From Synchiropus splendidus (Eukaryota; Chordata; Actinopteri; Syngnathiformes; Callionymidae), in contig NC_071336.1 in NCBI RefSeq assembly GCF_027744825.2, positions 23,024,501 through 23,088,500 on the forward strand: a stretch of 64,000 nt of DNA, given 5' to 3'. The position numbers were made by a program, and so were the translations under genes. The notes under the pieces are model-generated. The model searched no databases. It was given only the letters and a program-made list of their open reading frames with translations, and had not been told where the DNA came from. Positions 44,444-57,074 of the stretch are shown one piece after another. Within the stretch, counting starts at the first letter, position 1, and each line of letters begins with the position of its first letter.

Positions 44444-45608
44444 AAATTCGACTCTCACTTTTGTGCTGTGGGGCCCTTCCCCTACAAAGATTTGAATCCT
44501 TTTTTCAAAGATAAATCGATGAAGGATGTTGTTTTCTAGTATTGACAGGAACACAGATCATAAATGGTGAAGAGAAACTCTGTTTCATAATTAATTTCAG
44601 CAGAGCTGCGCAATACATGATTGACTGCGGTGCATCACAAAAACAAAACAACAAGTGATGAATTCAGCCTCTGGAGAAATTTCTCATTGAACCAAAACTC
44701 AAGCATGTCACACCATGTGAGGAGTAAATATTTATATAACGCTGAGAGAAGTGACTGAGAACTTAGTTGGCTATTAGAGATGTGATGCCTTCAACATTTA
44801 AGCAGTGTCTTTTTCAAATGCATAAAGAAAAGTGGCAAACATGAGTCGGCGCTCCGATCTGTGTTGGTCTGTGGTTTTCATGTTTCTTCTTCTCTCCATC
44901 TATTCTTCTTAATAACGGAGCGGGTCGATGCAGTTTGCCTCTGGCGCCAACCTTTGCTCTGTGACAATTGTTCTAGGAAACCTGGATCCTGAGAAGCCAC
45001 CCTCCTTTGCATCCAATTTCCTTTTGGTGATGTTTATATTGCCTAAAACACAACACGAGAAGACAAAAAAAAAAAGGTTTTCATTCATCCTGAAAACTGC
45101 TTTGCGTGAAAACCAAGGATTATCTGCCGCAGGACAGACGCACTCAGAAAAACAAACGTGTTAACTGTGTGCTGACTCATCAAATCTCAGCATCACACAT
45201 GAGGAATATAGTTGCGAGAGAATGCACTAAAGATACACTTCATTTATCTCACGCATGCATGTTGAGGATGTGTGGACTACATGCCTTTGGTTTCACTATT
45301 CAAATCCAGCGCAATAGAAGGAACACAGGACACTGCCAGTGGTCTGACACTGGTTTCCAAGGCCACGGCTTGTAAGACCCAGCAGGTCACTCTTGAGAGA
45401 GAATGAAGGGCTAAAAATGGTAGTCAATTTCTTCCACATTCGCCTTTGAGAAAGCTAAGAAATATAACAGCAATGACTGTCGAATTTTCTGGCAGTGCTT
45501 GTGGATTCACTGGACGCATGCTTGCCTTTATTCCTGTCAGAGGGATCAGCTGGAGGCTGTGCCGATGCACTGCGCAGCGCGCCATTGTATTCCATTATTT
45601 ACAGAACA
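44444..45608. other. Intergenic DNA, no gene seen
   Basis: No exon or repeat recognised. Confidence 0.55.
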
Positions 45609-45622
45609 GCGCCATCTACTGG
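45609..45622 (-). promoter_or_regulatory. CTCF-like core motif
   Basis: The reverse complement CCAGTAGATGGCGC fits the CTCF core pattern at all 14 positions. Its orientation is opposite to the sites at 25444 and 54850. Confidence 0.35.
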
Positions 45623-45838
45623 TGACTTTTACGCAGTACGTATATCTTGGCCAAATTCATGTCATTCCGGTTACTGACTTCGATCACTTGAAGTAATAAA
45701 CTAAATTTCACGTTTCACGACTTTAATAAATACATTAAAAAGTGACGTGAGGCACATAAAGAGGATGAAAACAGACATCACAAACATCACATGCTGAGAG
45801 ACAAACGCAATAAACACCACCAGGTGAAGGTGAATATA

Positions 45839-46908
45839 CACCATATGACCAAAAGCATTTGCTCAGGTATGAACTGAAGTGGCATCCCATTCCTAACGCC
45901 TAAGGTTCAATACGATGTGGGTCCACCTTTTGCGGCTATTACAGCGTCAACTCTTGTGGGAAGGCAGTCCACAAGGTTGAAGAGTGTGATGAGAGGGATT
46001 TTTTGGCCATTCATCCAAAAGCGCATTGGTGAGGTCACACACTGATATTGGTGGAGAAGGGCTGACTCTCAGTCTCTGCTCTAATTCATCCCAGAGGTGT
46101 TCTACGGGTTCAGGTCAGGACTCTGTGCAGGCGAGTCAAGTTCATCCACACCAGACTCTGTCATCCACGTCTTTATGGACATTGCTTTGAACACTGGTGC
46201 ACAGTCATGTTGGAAAAGGAATGGGCCCACTCCCAACAGGTTTTACAAGGTTGGGAGAAATGTCCAAAAATGTTTTGGTATCCTGAAGCATTCAAAGTTC
46301 TTTTCACTGGATTTAAGCAGCCAATAAAAACAACCCCACAGCTATAATTCCTCACTCCAGAGAAGGCTTCGCCACTGCTCTACAGTCCAGTGGTGGCAGC
46401 TGCTTTACACCACTGCATCCAGCGCTTTGCATTGCACTTGGTGATGTATGGCTTGGATGCAGTGACTCGGCCATGGAAACCCATTCCATGAAGCTCTCTG
46501 CGTACTGTTCTTGGGCTAATCTGAAGGCCACATGAGGTTTGGAGCTCTGCAGCAATTGACTGTGCAGAAAGTCGGCGACCTCTTTGCCCTGTGCGCCTCA
46601 GCATCCGTTGACCCCTCTCTGTCAGTTTACATGGCCGACCACTTGCCGGCTGAGTTGCTGTTGTTCCCAAACATGTCCTTATAATACAGCAGGTGACTGT
46701 GGAATATTTAGGAGCGAGGAAATTTCGAGACTGGATTTGCTGCACATGTGGCATCCTATGACAGTTCCACGCTGGAAATGAGCTCCAGAGAGCGGCCCAT
46801 TCTTACCCAAAAGTCTGTCAAAACAGTCTGCAGGCCGAGGTGCTTGTGATGAGGACACCTGATTCTCATCATTTGGATGGGTGAGCAAATACTTTTGGTC
46901 ATGTAGTG
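45839..46908 (-). mobile_element. Tc1-like transposon, internally deleted
   Basis: Inverted terminal repeats of 26 bp (45839-45864, beginning CACCATATGACCAAAAG, and 46883-46908, inverted CACTACATGACCAAAAG) differ at three positions. Both are flanked by TA (45837-45838, 46909-46910), the Tc1/mariner target duplication. The 1070-bp body encodes a broken minus-strand transposase. Intact Tc1-like elements of this kind are longer, and the missing part is the middle of the catalytic domain. Confidence 0.85.
46173..46754 (-). pseudogene. Tc1-like transposase, broken
   Basis: The minus-strand frame 46380-46754 holds the N-terminal DNA-binding part, with SGRPCKLTERGQRMLRRT, SPRTVRRELHGMGFHGR and KCNAKRWMQWCKA, all typical of Tc1 transposases. 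A frameshift and stop follow at about 46380. A separate frame 46173-46355 has CLNPVKRTLNASGYQNI and the MTVHQCSKQC segment. Below that, the 'SPDLNP..HLWDEL' region survives only as degenerate DNA near 46050-46130. The first catalytic aspartate region is shifted out of frame and the sequence between it and the second motif is deleted. Not functional. Confidence 0.8.
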
Positions 46909-46910
46909 TA

Positions 46911-48122
46911 TGAGCATGGCTGACACGCGGAGTAACCATCAGCACACAACTCCTCTCATACAGAACCTCAGACTAACAGGTATGGAGAGCAATGAGAAGT
47001 TAGCAGTAAAACTGAGACTGAATACACGCTTTAAGAAGTATTTCAAAAAGTTTCCGTAGGGCTGCATCTGAACTTTCCAATCCAACCGGCAGAGGTCGCT
47101 ATATCTACATCAAACAATACTTTTTTATATCAAGAGAAGTCGAATTATCCAGTTAAATCTGTGAACCAAACGCTATGTTGCGGTTCAAGACTTTGTGAGG
47201 TTGAAATGTGGCTTACATGAGTTTGCAAAAGCTTCATCAATATACGTAGTATGTAAGACAAAATGAACATCAACGACAAAAAAGACCGCTGTACACGCTA
47301 AGCTATAAAGATGAGATGTGAACAATGAATTTACATTTCCAAAGATACAACAGAACAAACTCCTTGATATTATTAGATAAAACAAATTTTAAATAGGGTA
47401 GAGTGAAAGACAATTAAAATATATAATCGCATTATGAAACAACACCACGTTTTCTAGTGTTTGCAACAATGAGTGCTTAATAAATAAATAAAATCTCATA
47501 TTTGGGTTGAAGCTAAATTTTGTGTTACAGAGAAATTTAATTTATATTTGTGCCATTCATGTATCATACAACCAAAGTAACATGTTAATTTAAGTGCATC
47601 ATCTCAGTTTTACCCAAAACTAAGTGTCTTGTTTACAGTCTGCTCTGTGCATCTGAGTTCTGGAACGCCGGTGCCGCCTGCCATCATTTGAGCTCATTTA
47701 TAGTGGACTATTGATTATATTAATGCAGTTTTATATGTTCAAAAATGGCCTCTTATTACAATATCTCCATTACCAAAATGTAGCACCATAATGGGTGAAT
47801 ATGTGCATCCTGGAGTGTTTTTCCTGTTGATAATTTTATCTCGATTCATAGTCCAGTCAAGCGTCAACAGGCTCCTTTCTAAAGGGACAAAAAGATATCT
47901 TTATTCTCAGGGAAAAAAAACAAAAACAAAACAAAGGTGGCTGGGGGGGACGTCTGTCTAGCACCATGGAGGCCAGCAGCCTCACACACATGTCACACAT
48001 GTCGAAGAAATTGACCCGGCTGGGTTTAAATGTGGTCTCTTTTCCACTGTTATCAGAGACAGTTGAGACATCTGAGACAAGGAAGGAGAAGGTTTGAAAA
48101 GATCAAGTACGATGTTTTCTAT
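46911..48122. other. Intergenic DNA, no gene seen
   Basis: No exon recognised. AT-rich, with an A-rich tract near 47917-47935. Confidence 0.55.
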
Positions 48123-48985
48123 GGATGCTCTGATCAGGATTTTTGCTGCCGATCACTGATACGATCATATGGATTTACACTGAATTTATAATCACAATGA
48201 TGAAACCTTCTGAATACATGATGTAAAAATGACCTTTAAATCATTTTAATCCAGACACGTTTTTATATACCTCTTCAAAGTGGCCAAAATAGAAAAAACA
48301 ATTATTCTTTCAAAAGGACAACTGAAAAACATTTATTTTGATGTGAGACCTGGCCGGTGAATCTCTAGAGACTGTGCTATGTCCGTGAAATATTTACATA
48401 CTGTAGCGGGAACCGGAGATAGAGAGCAGTGCATTATGTTTTCAAAAGTTTCAGTTTCAGGTGGCTAACGCAGCACCTGACTCCAAAACGGCGACGGATC
48501 CGGTCATTTCTGTTTCCGTCTTCGTGTATACGACACTTGACAAAGGCTGCTCATCTAGCTCGGTGATCATATTTATTTCTTATCATTCCGAATGTCATGT
48601 TCGGACCGGCAGGTGTTGCTAAGTGTCAGCTGCACTAACAGCCTGCTGCTGAGGAAGCAGCGGTCTCACTTTCATGAGCCCGGAAAGCTCTCCGTGCTCC
48701 GTCAAATGCTGGTGCTTTAAATGGCGTGTTTGATTTGAAGGCGCTTCCCTGCGGAGCATTTTCCCGTGCATGTGCTGCAGGATGCAAACTTTACATGACA
48801 GATTGAATGAACCTCCACAGCAGACATGCTGCTGCTTAGAGAGCAGTGAGTAGGGAGGAGAGGATGCATCACAACCAGCGGGGCTTCATCACATGTGATC
48901 AGTTGTTGTGATCGGCAGTGACAGGTAGTGATCGACATTCACAGATCGGCGGATCATGATCTGTGACTGATCGATCGGAGCGTCC
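48123..48985. mobile_element. Inverted-repeat DNA element, non-autonomous
   Basis: Left end GGATGCTCTGATC (48123-48135) and right end GATCGGAGCGTCC (48973-48985) match at 11 of 13 positions when inverted. Subterminal GATCACTGAT / GTGATCGGCAGTGA words repeat this theme. The ends resemble a common fish repeat beginning TAGGGATGCTCCGATC. No transposase is encoded in the 863 bp. No convincing 8-bp duplication is seen, so I do not assign a superfamily. Confidence 0.55.
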
Positions 48986-51900
48986 TAATAATTACTCCAC
49001 TAAAGCTAATCCTATGGAGATCACGTGTCTTGGGAATGATGAGGGTTGGTGGGAGGTGGCTGACGTTAGAGTATTTTATACTATAAATTATATGTTTGCC
49101 TACCTGCATCTCAATAAGCGAATCATGTCATTTGAAATGGATTTTTAGCTGACGCATCATCGATTTCCAGCCGTATCTTTGGAGCGGCTCCAGCTTGCTT
49201 ATCGCCTTTTCTTCCATTTTGTCATCAGCTCCATGTTTGCTGAGACCTGCTCCACTGTTTTCAACAATGAAGTGATGCGCGGCGAATATAATGAACCCGC
49301 ATCAGCTGTGAAAAATCTCTTGATCTAATTCTGTCTTAACTGTGATTCAGGACATTCCCCTACTGTGACGCAGCCGGTGTCTCACTGAGGCACCATCCAA
49401 TTACCAATTAAGTGGAGGAACAAAGCCAAAAACTGGAGCAGCCCAGGAGGCCCCAGCTGACCCAGGGGAGTTCTCTCTGCTGAATCTGTATGTGTGATGT
49501 CTGGCGGAATGATTATTAGCAAGGTAAATCGCACGCGCCTGAGTGTCTCTAACAGACAGAGCCCCATGGGGATCTGTCTGAAAGGGTGGGAGTGGGGAAG
49601 AAAGGGTAGGTGTGTGCACATAGCGCTGTGGATGAGGGGCTGGGGAGGAGGTGAGTCATTTATTTCAACTATTCAGACAGCCTCTGCAAGGAACACAATT
49701 ATTCCTACTTCGCCTCTGTAACAGCCACGGTGCAGAATAGAGTGCAGCACGTCCTCTAATCAGAGGTTATAAACACAAAGCATAAACTGCGGAGGAGAGG
49801 TTCTGAGGGAGCATCCCCCTTCAAGCGTCGGTGTTCCCTTGAGCGCACGTCTCATTTCGACAGAGCCCTCCACTCCGCTAGCCTTTCATAAAAAGCTGTC
49901 GCTGAGTCCGATTTACAAAACAAACCACATTATTTTCGACACCTGAACCTGCTATCTTCCCTGACAGCGATAGTGAGTCTATCATCTTGGTCGGAAACAC
50001 ACAGGAATCCCAAGGTACCAGGTTCTTTAGACACTGAAGGCGCTTCGGTGAAGGTCTTCTCCTGGCCGCCTCATTTCCTCATCTTTTTTGACTAACTTAA
50101 TATCTTAATTAAATAACTTAGTTCCACAAGTTGAAGCATGTTTGGGCCTCACAACCACCATGTGACTCCAAAAAATTGGCAAAATAAATAGCCTCATCCA
50201 TTTGAAGATCGGGTGAAGATGTATCCAATACAAACCATTGTTCTCCGTTTATGCCTCTGCTGTTCAGTCCTCAGTGCAGGGAAGAACAGCAGGGACTGTG
50301 TGCAGTCTGATACAGCAATGCAACCACCTCTCCCACCAACACAGGAGCAACAAGAGGATGTCAACAGGATCAGAATCACATGTAGTTCGGTGAAAAATAA
50401 ATAATCATAGTTGAAACCCCTAAAAAAATATCCAAGTTATCATAGGTACAGCGGGGTTAAGATGAGACAGTAGCCAATTAAAATTACAAAAACACTGTAC
50501 CTCACATTACTGATATTACCGTGCATTCACACTATATGCCTTAAATAGGCATCAATAAATTAATGCAAATTAATATTAAAAAACAAAATGTTAAAATGTA
50601 ATCCATCAATCAACTTAGTTGCGACTGTGTAGCCTTGGTTCCAGCTGGTTTTGTTTTTATTAAATCCAACATACTCCCCTCAAAGTAGAGCTATTACTGG
50701 CCGACTACATGACATATAGCTGCTTGTTGATCATTTCTGAGTGAACAACACAAAATAAATGTAAACCCCGCTAAAATGAACTGCAGTAACAGCTCTCCAA
50801 CATGCTTAACACAGACCTGTGAAGAGAACTTTGAGTGTGTGCAACACAAGACAAGACGCAGGGAACAACTGAGTTTAAAAAAAATACGTGACACACAAAA
50901 TACTGATGCAGTTCTGACTTTGAAATCTGACTTTTGGAAGTGTGGATAGCATCACCAGCAATAGTGATTTGCCTTAAAAAATAACGGATATATGACAGAG
51001 TTGAACCACTTCTTATGTTTACTGTTTAGTGTTGCACTGCATCCACGGACCATTTTTTTGCACGTTAATGATGTTTAGGTCCAATCGACAATGCCTCAGT
51101 TATGTTCCACTGATCTGAAAATGTTTTGTGTATAGAGTCCATTGAAGCACATATCCCGCCTGTCACGGCAGTGTGTAACATAAAAAAGAAGACAGAGGTT
51201 GGGGTTTGGTTAGCCATTCTTTTCCTTCTACATGTAACAACTGGTTCAAACAGCCATGCATTTCAGTCACAGTCACTTACTGGCATCTTCAGCAAGGAGG
51301 AGAGTCACGGAAGGAGCAACTGACATCCTATGTAATTCAGTGACAAGAGCCTCTGAACGTCTTCTCTGCTGATGCCACCATGTTCTTTTGCAACCCAACT
51401 GCAAGACTTTCAATATGGTTGTTTTTCCAGTAGCCATCAGGCAGGACTCCAGATTCCCCTTTATGCGTCGAATGTAGCATGTTCTTCACTTCTCCTTTCT
51501 CAAAATCACCTTCTTATATTTCACACCAGAGAGCACTGTGAGGGTTTTATTGGAGGAAATAAAAGTGTGTAATCTAATGGCGCATAAATGAGTACCATAA
51601 AGTTTTAAGATTATTTTCAGGAACTGACTGAATAAAAGTAATGAAGCGGATGACTGAGACGACAAGAGGACAGTCCTGATGATTCACGTTTACAACACCT
51701 ACATACGTGCACTATACAGTACATAGCAGTTCTAGTAGCTCCTGCGCTGTATTCACAAGGCTTCTGGCTTTTAACCACAACACATCATTTCTAATACAAT
51801 TTCTAATACATTTAGTTTGACTTTCAACAGCTTTTCAGAGCTGTTGCTGGTGAATTGAACGTTAATATCTCTACCATAAGCCATCTCCAAAAACCTTGGC

Positions 51901-52103
51901 AGTACAGTGAACCAAAATCTCAACCTCAGACTATGTGTAACCGCCAGGGTAAATGAGGCATCACGAAGCATTTCGACACAATGACACACGGTGTTGATAG
52001 TGTCTCACAGAATACTGACACCTGTTGGACATTAAAATGCTCACGCTGCATGTTGCAGGATTTGCAGGCAATTCCTGCAAGCTAAAAACATAGCAGTTCT
52101 TGC
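48986..52103. other. Intergenic DNA, no gene seen
   Basis: No exon recognised. The part at about 49140-49400 is non-repetitive, with several TAAT/ATTA words (for example CCAATTACCAATTAAG near 49397), and is a candidate regulatory element. Overlapping frames at 49382-49721 look non-coding. Confidence 0.5.
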
Positions 52104-52304
52104 ATGGCCAGCATACTCGACGGACACGTCACCCATTGAGTATGTTTAGACTGTTCTGGAGCGGCGTTTTCAGTCGTGTGTTCCAGTTCCTGCCAATATC
52201 CAGAAGCCTCACACAGCCATCGAAGAGTGGAGCAACATTCCACTACCAACAACCTGATCAACTGTATGTGGAGGTGAAGAAAATGGTGGTAGCAGATACT
52301 GACT
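52104..52304 (+). pseudogene. Tc1-like transposase C-terminal fragment
   Basis: The DNA reads TGGCCAGCATACTCGACGG, CCCATTGAGTATGTTTAGAC, GTGTTCCAGTTCCTGCCAAT, CAACCTGATCAACT and AGATACTGACTG in the order found at the 3' end of a Tc1-like transposase gene. This is the region coding for the 'SP(I/L)EHVWD' motif through to the C-terminus. In that frame the conserved WD is replaced by a stop (TAG) and there are small deletions. The start and middle of the gene and the terminal repeats are missing. This family differs from the element at 45839. Confidence 0.65.
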
Positions 52305-52310
52305 GTGGAG

Positions 52311-52327
52311 CAGTTTGCCCACCCCTG
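52311..52327. mobile_element. hAT-like terminus
   Basis: CAGTTTGCCCACCCCTG is the inverted form of CAGGGGTGGGCAAACTG, a classic vertebrate hAT end. It lies seven bases after the Tc1 fragment. Its partner end was not found. A further hAT-like pair may start at 52335 (CCAGGGTTCTCAAG) and end near 52386 (TTTTCGACCCCTGG). Confidence 0.5.
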
Positions 52328-54849
52328 GTTTAGACCAGGGTTCTCAAGCAAGACCTCTTTTCTGGATCAGTTTTCGACCCCTGGTTTTGACGATAACTTG
52401 TCATTGAAGTGAATACATTAGTAAAGTTGAAATCAATTAATTTCTCAGACACAGGAAGGAAGAGAGTCTCCTTTGTTTTCCACTTTTTCATTAAAAGACA
52501 AGCATCCTTTCACCATCCTAACAGTCCTGCACACCATGGAGGTGCTTGTGACTTCTGCGCCATCACAATGAAGGCTTTTCTATTCTGTCATTATCGTCCA
52601 CTTACTCCCACAACACTCGCACATCCACTGCATGTTTTTATCTGACATGTTCTAGCTTGATGTTCTGATTGTATAAATCTTTAGCCTTTCAGGACAGATT
52701 TCCATTGAGAGGAATAACATAAAAAACAACATGAATCTTCACTTTTTTTTATGTCTTGCTTATGTGGGAATTTTTTGACTGATGAATTTGTGAATAGCCC
52801 TTGTTGTTTGGAGGTTATTTTATTTTGTTTTATTTTAAATATGTTCATTTATTAAACGTATATATTATTATCGAATTATTCATATATTATGTTTTTGTAC
52901 ATTATTGCACGTTACTTCAAAGCACTTTCCTAGTTGGTGGGATCCTCACTGACCATGGCAATAAAGCTGATTCTGAATTCAACCATATACTTTGTGATAT
53001 TATGCATTGTTTTCGGCACCACTGACTGAAATGTGTTACTCACTCATGTTTGTGTTTTTTATGTTTAATGGCTTTATATGACCAGTGCTCAAAATGTATT
53101 CAAATTCACATTACAGTTACAGTTAACCTTTGACCTGTGGTAGGTCACTGGAGTGCCAGGACCGAAACAAAAAGAGTATTCAAGAATCTTGGTTTTTCCA
53201 CCTTACATTTTCATGTTTACACACAGCAACCCTCGAAGTCAACATCAAAATTAAATTTGCTTGTGTTTCCTGCCAGGTTTCTATGAATCGTCCTCAGGGC
53301 TTCTCATGTCACCAAAAAGTCAAGCATCACAGGTCAAGTGGGACGACTTTTAAACTGTGGGTAGAAGAGAAGATGTGCTAAAGATACAGACATGACATTT
53401 GGATGTACACAATTGTAAAACCGCCTCAAAACAATATATAAATCAACTCTACATTTTAGATCAAATGACCATTTACAAACTGTTGAAGAAGAGAAATACC
53501 ACCACATCATGGAATGAGTCATATTACTTACAATGGCAGATGGCTCTCTTTAAGGCTTATCCCATAATCGACCTCCATGTTCCTGGAAGCTAGTAGGCTC
53601 TGCTCACTGTCAGGAAAAATCACCATAACATTGTCTGTCAGCGCAGCCAATCCTCGCGCTCCATGGACGCAAAGTCTCTTTTTTTAGGGCAATATCCGCC
53701 CCTGGTGTGCCATTGCCATGTCGGCCGCAGTCCTTCCCTGCGTGTCCCTCATACTTGACATTTGATGTTTGCTGTACGTGTCCTTCGGATGGCCTGGGGT
53801 CAGTTGTGGCTCTTGGATACCTGATGTCACTCTTCCGCATGGTTTCTCAGTCATCACTCACTGACAGTGAAGAGTTTGTCAAATTGGGTCGCGAAAGAGG
53901 AGAATGGGTCACCATGATTAAGAGTCAAATAATTCAGATTTTCACTGCGCTTGAAGTCATGCGAGTCGCAATCAGAAACACTGCGGTGGAAATTTAACCT
54001 GTGTGTTTGCGACAGGAGGGTTATGAAACATGACATCCCTCATAGTTTCTGACAAGATTTGGTTAGATTACAAGGGGGGAAAAATTTTCTTGTATAAATC
54101 AAGCAGGAAGGTTGAAGCAGACTCTAAATACATTTCAATGCAAATCTGAGTTCAATGCACAAAGTGGACAGTTAACATGTCACATGCTTGAAATACGACA
54201 GCTCATTAAAGGGGCGATATAAAAAGTTCAGAAATTCCGGAGCTTGCTGTCAGACCCTTTAGAGGAGTGCAGCACTGAGAGGGCCTCTCAGCTCAGCTCT
54301 TCAAGTGATGGTGGCATGTCAGCAAGAGAATAAAAGTGCTTTTTATCACATCTTTTCGCATCAACATACATTTTTTTTACCCATCTATTATAACCATTTT
54401 TACTTGGAAGTCATGTAAAGGGATGTTTACTTACGCAGTTGTATTTTCCACATCTGGTTCTTTCTTTAAATTGAATGGAATATTTTCTCTGAAATCTACA
54501 AGTCTTATGACAAGTCAGTTCAATACACACACTATTCTCCTGGGAAACTTTTTTTTAATGAAATAAATGTAAACAATTCAATAAGCCAAGCATATTAAAA
54601 TGACTTGACTGTCAAACCTTGTTATTGTGTAAATATAAATCCGAATAATTTACATTAATTATTAGGATATTTATGTCAAACATTACCTAAATAAAAAAGG
54701 CCCGGTCTCCCTATCCATGTCCAGAAATAAAAGGTCATTGGCTGAGGAAAGAGTCGTGTGACCCTAAGAAGAATAAGAAATAAAAATAGAACTAGATTGT
54801 TTTAACACCTTTCAGAGGCTCTCAAACAAACAACGGAGCATCAAATCCG
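52328..54849. other. Intergenic DNA, no gene seen
   Basis: No exon recognised. It includes a LINE-tail-like piece at 52921-52980. The rest is AT-rich and unassigned. Confidence 0.5.
52921..52980 (+). mobile_element. Possible LINE 3' tail
   Basis: The stretch ends in CATGGCAATAAAGCTGATTC followed by TGAATTC. Fish LINE 3' ends often finish with '..ATGGCAATAAAGATTCTGATTCTG'. The preceding 300 bp are AT-rich and decayed, so the family is not assigned. Confidence 0.3.
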
Positions 54850-54863
54850 CCACTGGATGGCGC
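54850..54863 (+). promoter_or_regulatory. CTCF-like motif upstream of the cerebellin gene
   Basis: CCACTGGATGGCGC fits the CTCF core except at position 6 (G for A). It lies about 380 bp before the first exon donor of the cerebellin gene, in line with promoter-proximal CTCF sites. Confidence 0.3.
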
Positions 54864-54999
54864 ACACGTATCTTCGTTGGGCATCTATAGGTTTTATGTC
54901 AGGAACATACATGATAAGCTGCGCCAGGGTTTTTTTTTCTGTCACATATTATTAGTAATTAATGGGGAGTGTGCAGGAGAAATTCACAGCGTATGACTG

Positions 55000-55200
55000 A
55001 CAGAGGGACAATGATGGGGGCGTCCTGACAGTTCACTCCGAGTCATTCAACTTAATGGATATATGCGCAAAGCCCGAAGTCCAGCTCGCTATTGTTACTT
55101 CTCGAGAGTCCTGTTGCGGTTGCCTCTCAGAATGGGCGTGAGTAGTACCTGAAAAGAGAGCCAGAGACTCGCTCTGCCCTTGTGCAGCAGCGTTCTGAGC
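55000..55200 (+). promoter_or_regulatory. Presumed promoter region of the cerebellin gene
   Basis: This stretch lies just before the inferred first exon and has clearly more CpG dinucleotides than the AT-rich flanks. I see no good TATA box at a useful position. An ATTGTT (SOX-type) word at about 55091 and GGGCGTG near 55133 could be factor sites. The transcription start is not determinable from sequence; it is placed somewhere in about 55130-55200. Confidence 0.35.
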
Positions 55201-55245
55201 GCTCAGTTCAGTCTGGAAGAGAGAGCAGCGGGATGGATTGCGCAG
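55150..55245 (+). other. cbln2: Non-coding first exon (5'UTR), start approximate
   Basis: The exon ends GATTGCGCAG|GTGAG at 55245/55246, a strong donor. The acceptor TTGTCTTTTTTTTTCAG|GAT at 55537/55538 has a long pyrimidine tract, giving a 292-bp intron in the leader. The exon start is a guess. Known vertebrate cerebellin genes often have a non-coding leader exon, which fits. Confidence 0.5.
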
Positions 55246-55560
55246 GTGAGACCGTTATTCCTCTCCTAATGACGGCGCGTCCTTGCAATATAAGGAGGAG
55301 CTGAATATACACCGCGTCCTGTCGAACTTTGTCGCTTCAATATAACCAGAAATAATTCGTCGGTTTGTATTGGACTGTTTCCGTGTACAGGGTGTTTTCC
55401 CACTTTCCCAGCTTCTACTCGCGTCAGTACCTTTTTACGCACGAGTTTGATCGAAAAGTTGGGCGACTAAAGGATACAGCAAGGGGGAAAATAATATAAT
55501 CCATTGAAAAACTAATATTTTTGTCTTTTTTTTTCAGGATTTAAGTCAATTGAGGTCTGA
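55233..55560 (+). other. Upstream ORF split by the leader intron
   Basis: An ATG at 55233 runs 13 bases to the donor at 55245. If joined to 55538 it continues in frame to TGA at 55558-55560, giving 11 codons (MDCAGFKSIEV). It would lie entirely upstream of the main start and could reduce its translation. It depends on the inferred splice and on the transcript starting upstream of 55233. Confidence 0.4.
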
Positions 55561-55624
55561 ACAGTCTCCCAAAACCAAGTGAGACACACAGGAGGGAGGG
55601 GAGCAGGAGTCAGAGGGTGTTTGA

Positions 55625-55645
55625 ATGAGCGAGGAGCATCATTGA
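55625..55645 (+). other. Second short upstream ORF
   Basis: ATG at 55625 with stop TGA at 55643-55645 encodes six residues (MSEEHH). It lies in the leader, 134 bases before the main ATG. Confidence 0.45.
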
Positions 55646-55713
55646 AACAAGAAGAGAGAGAGAGACAAAAAGAGGGGAAGAGTGAGGGGAATAAGTCTGG
55701 ACCCGTCGACTGA

Positions 55714-57074
<1,361 letters not shown>

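Noticed and set aside
47962..47982. RE1/NRSF-like site (TAGCACCATGGAGG)
   Set aside because: The left half fits but the right half of the motif lacks the conserved AG, so a functional site is unlikely.
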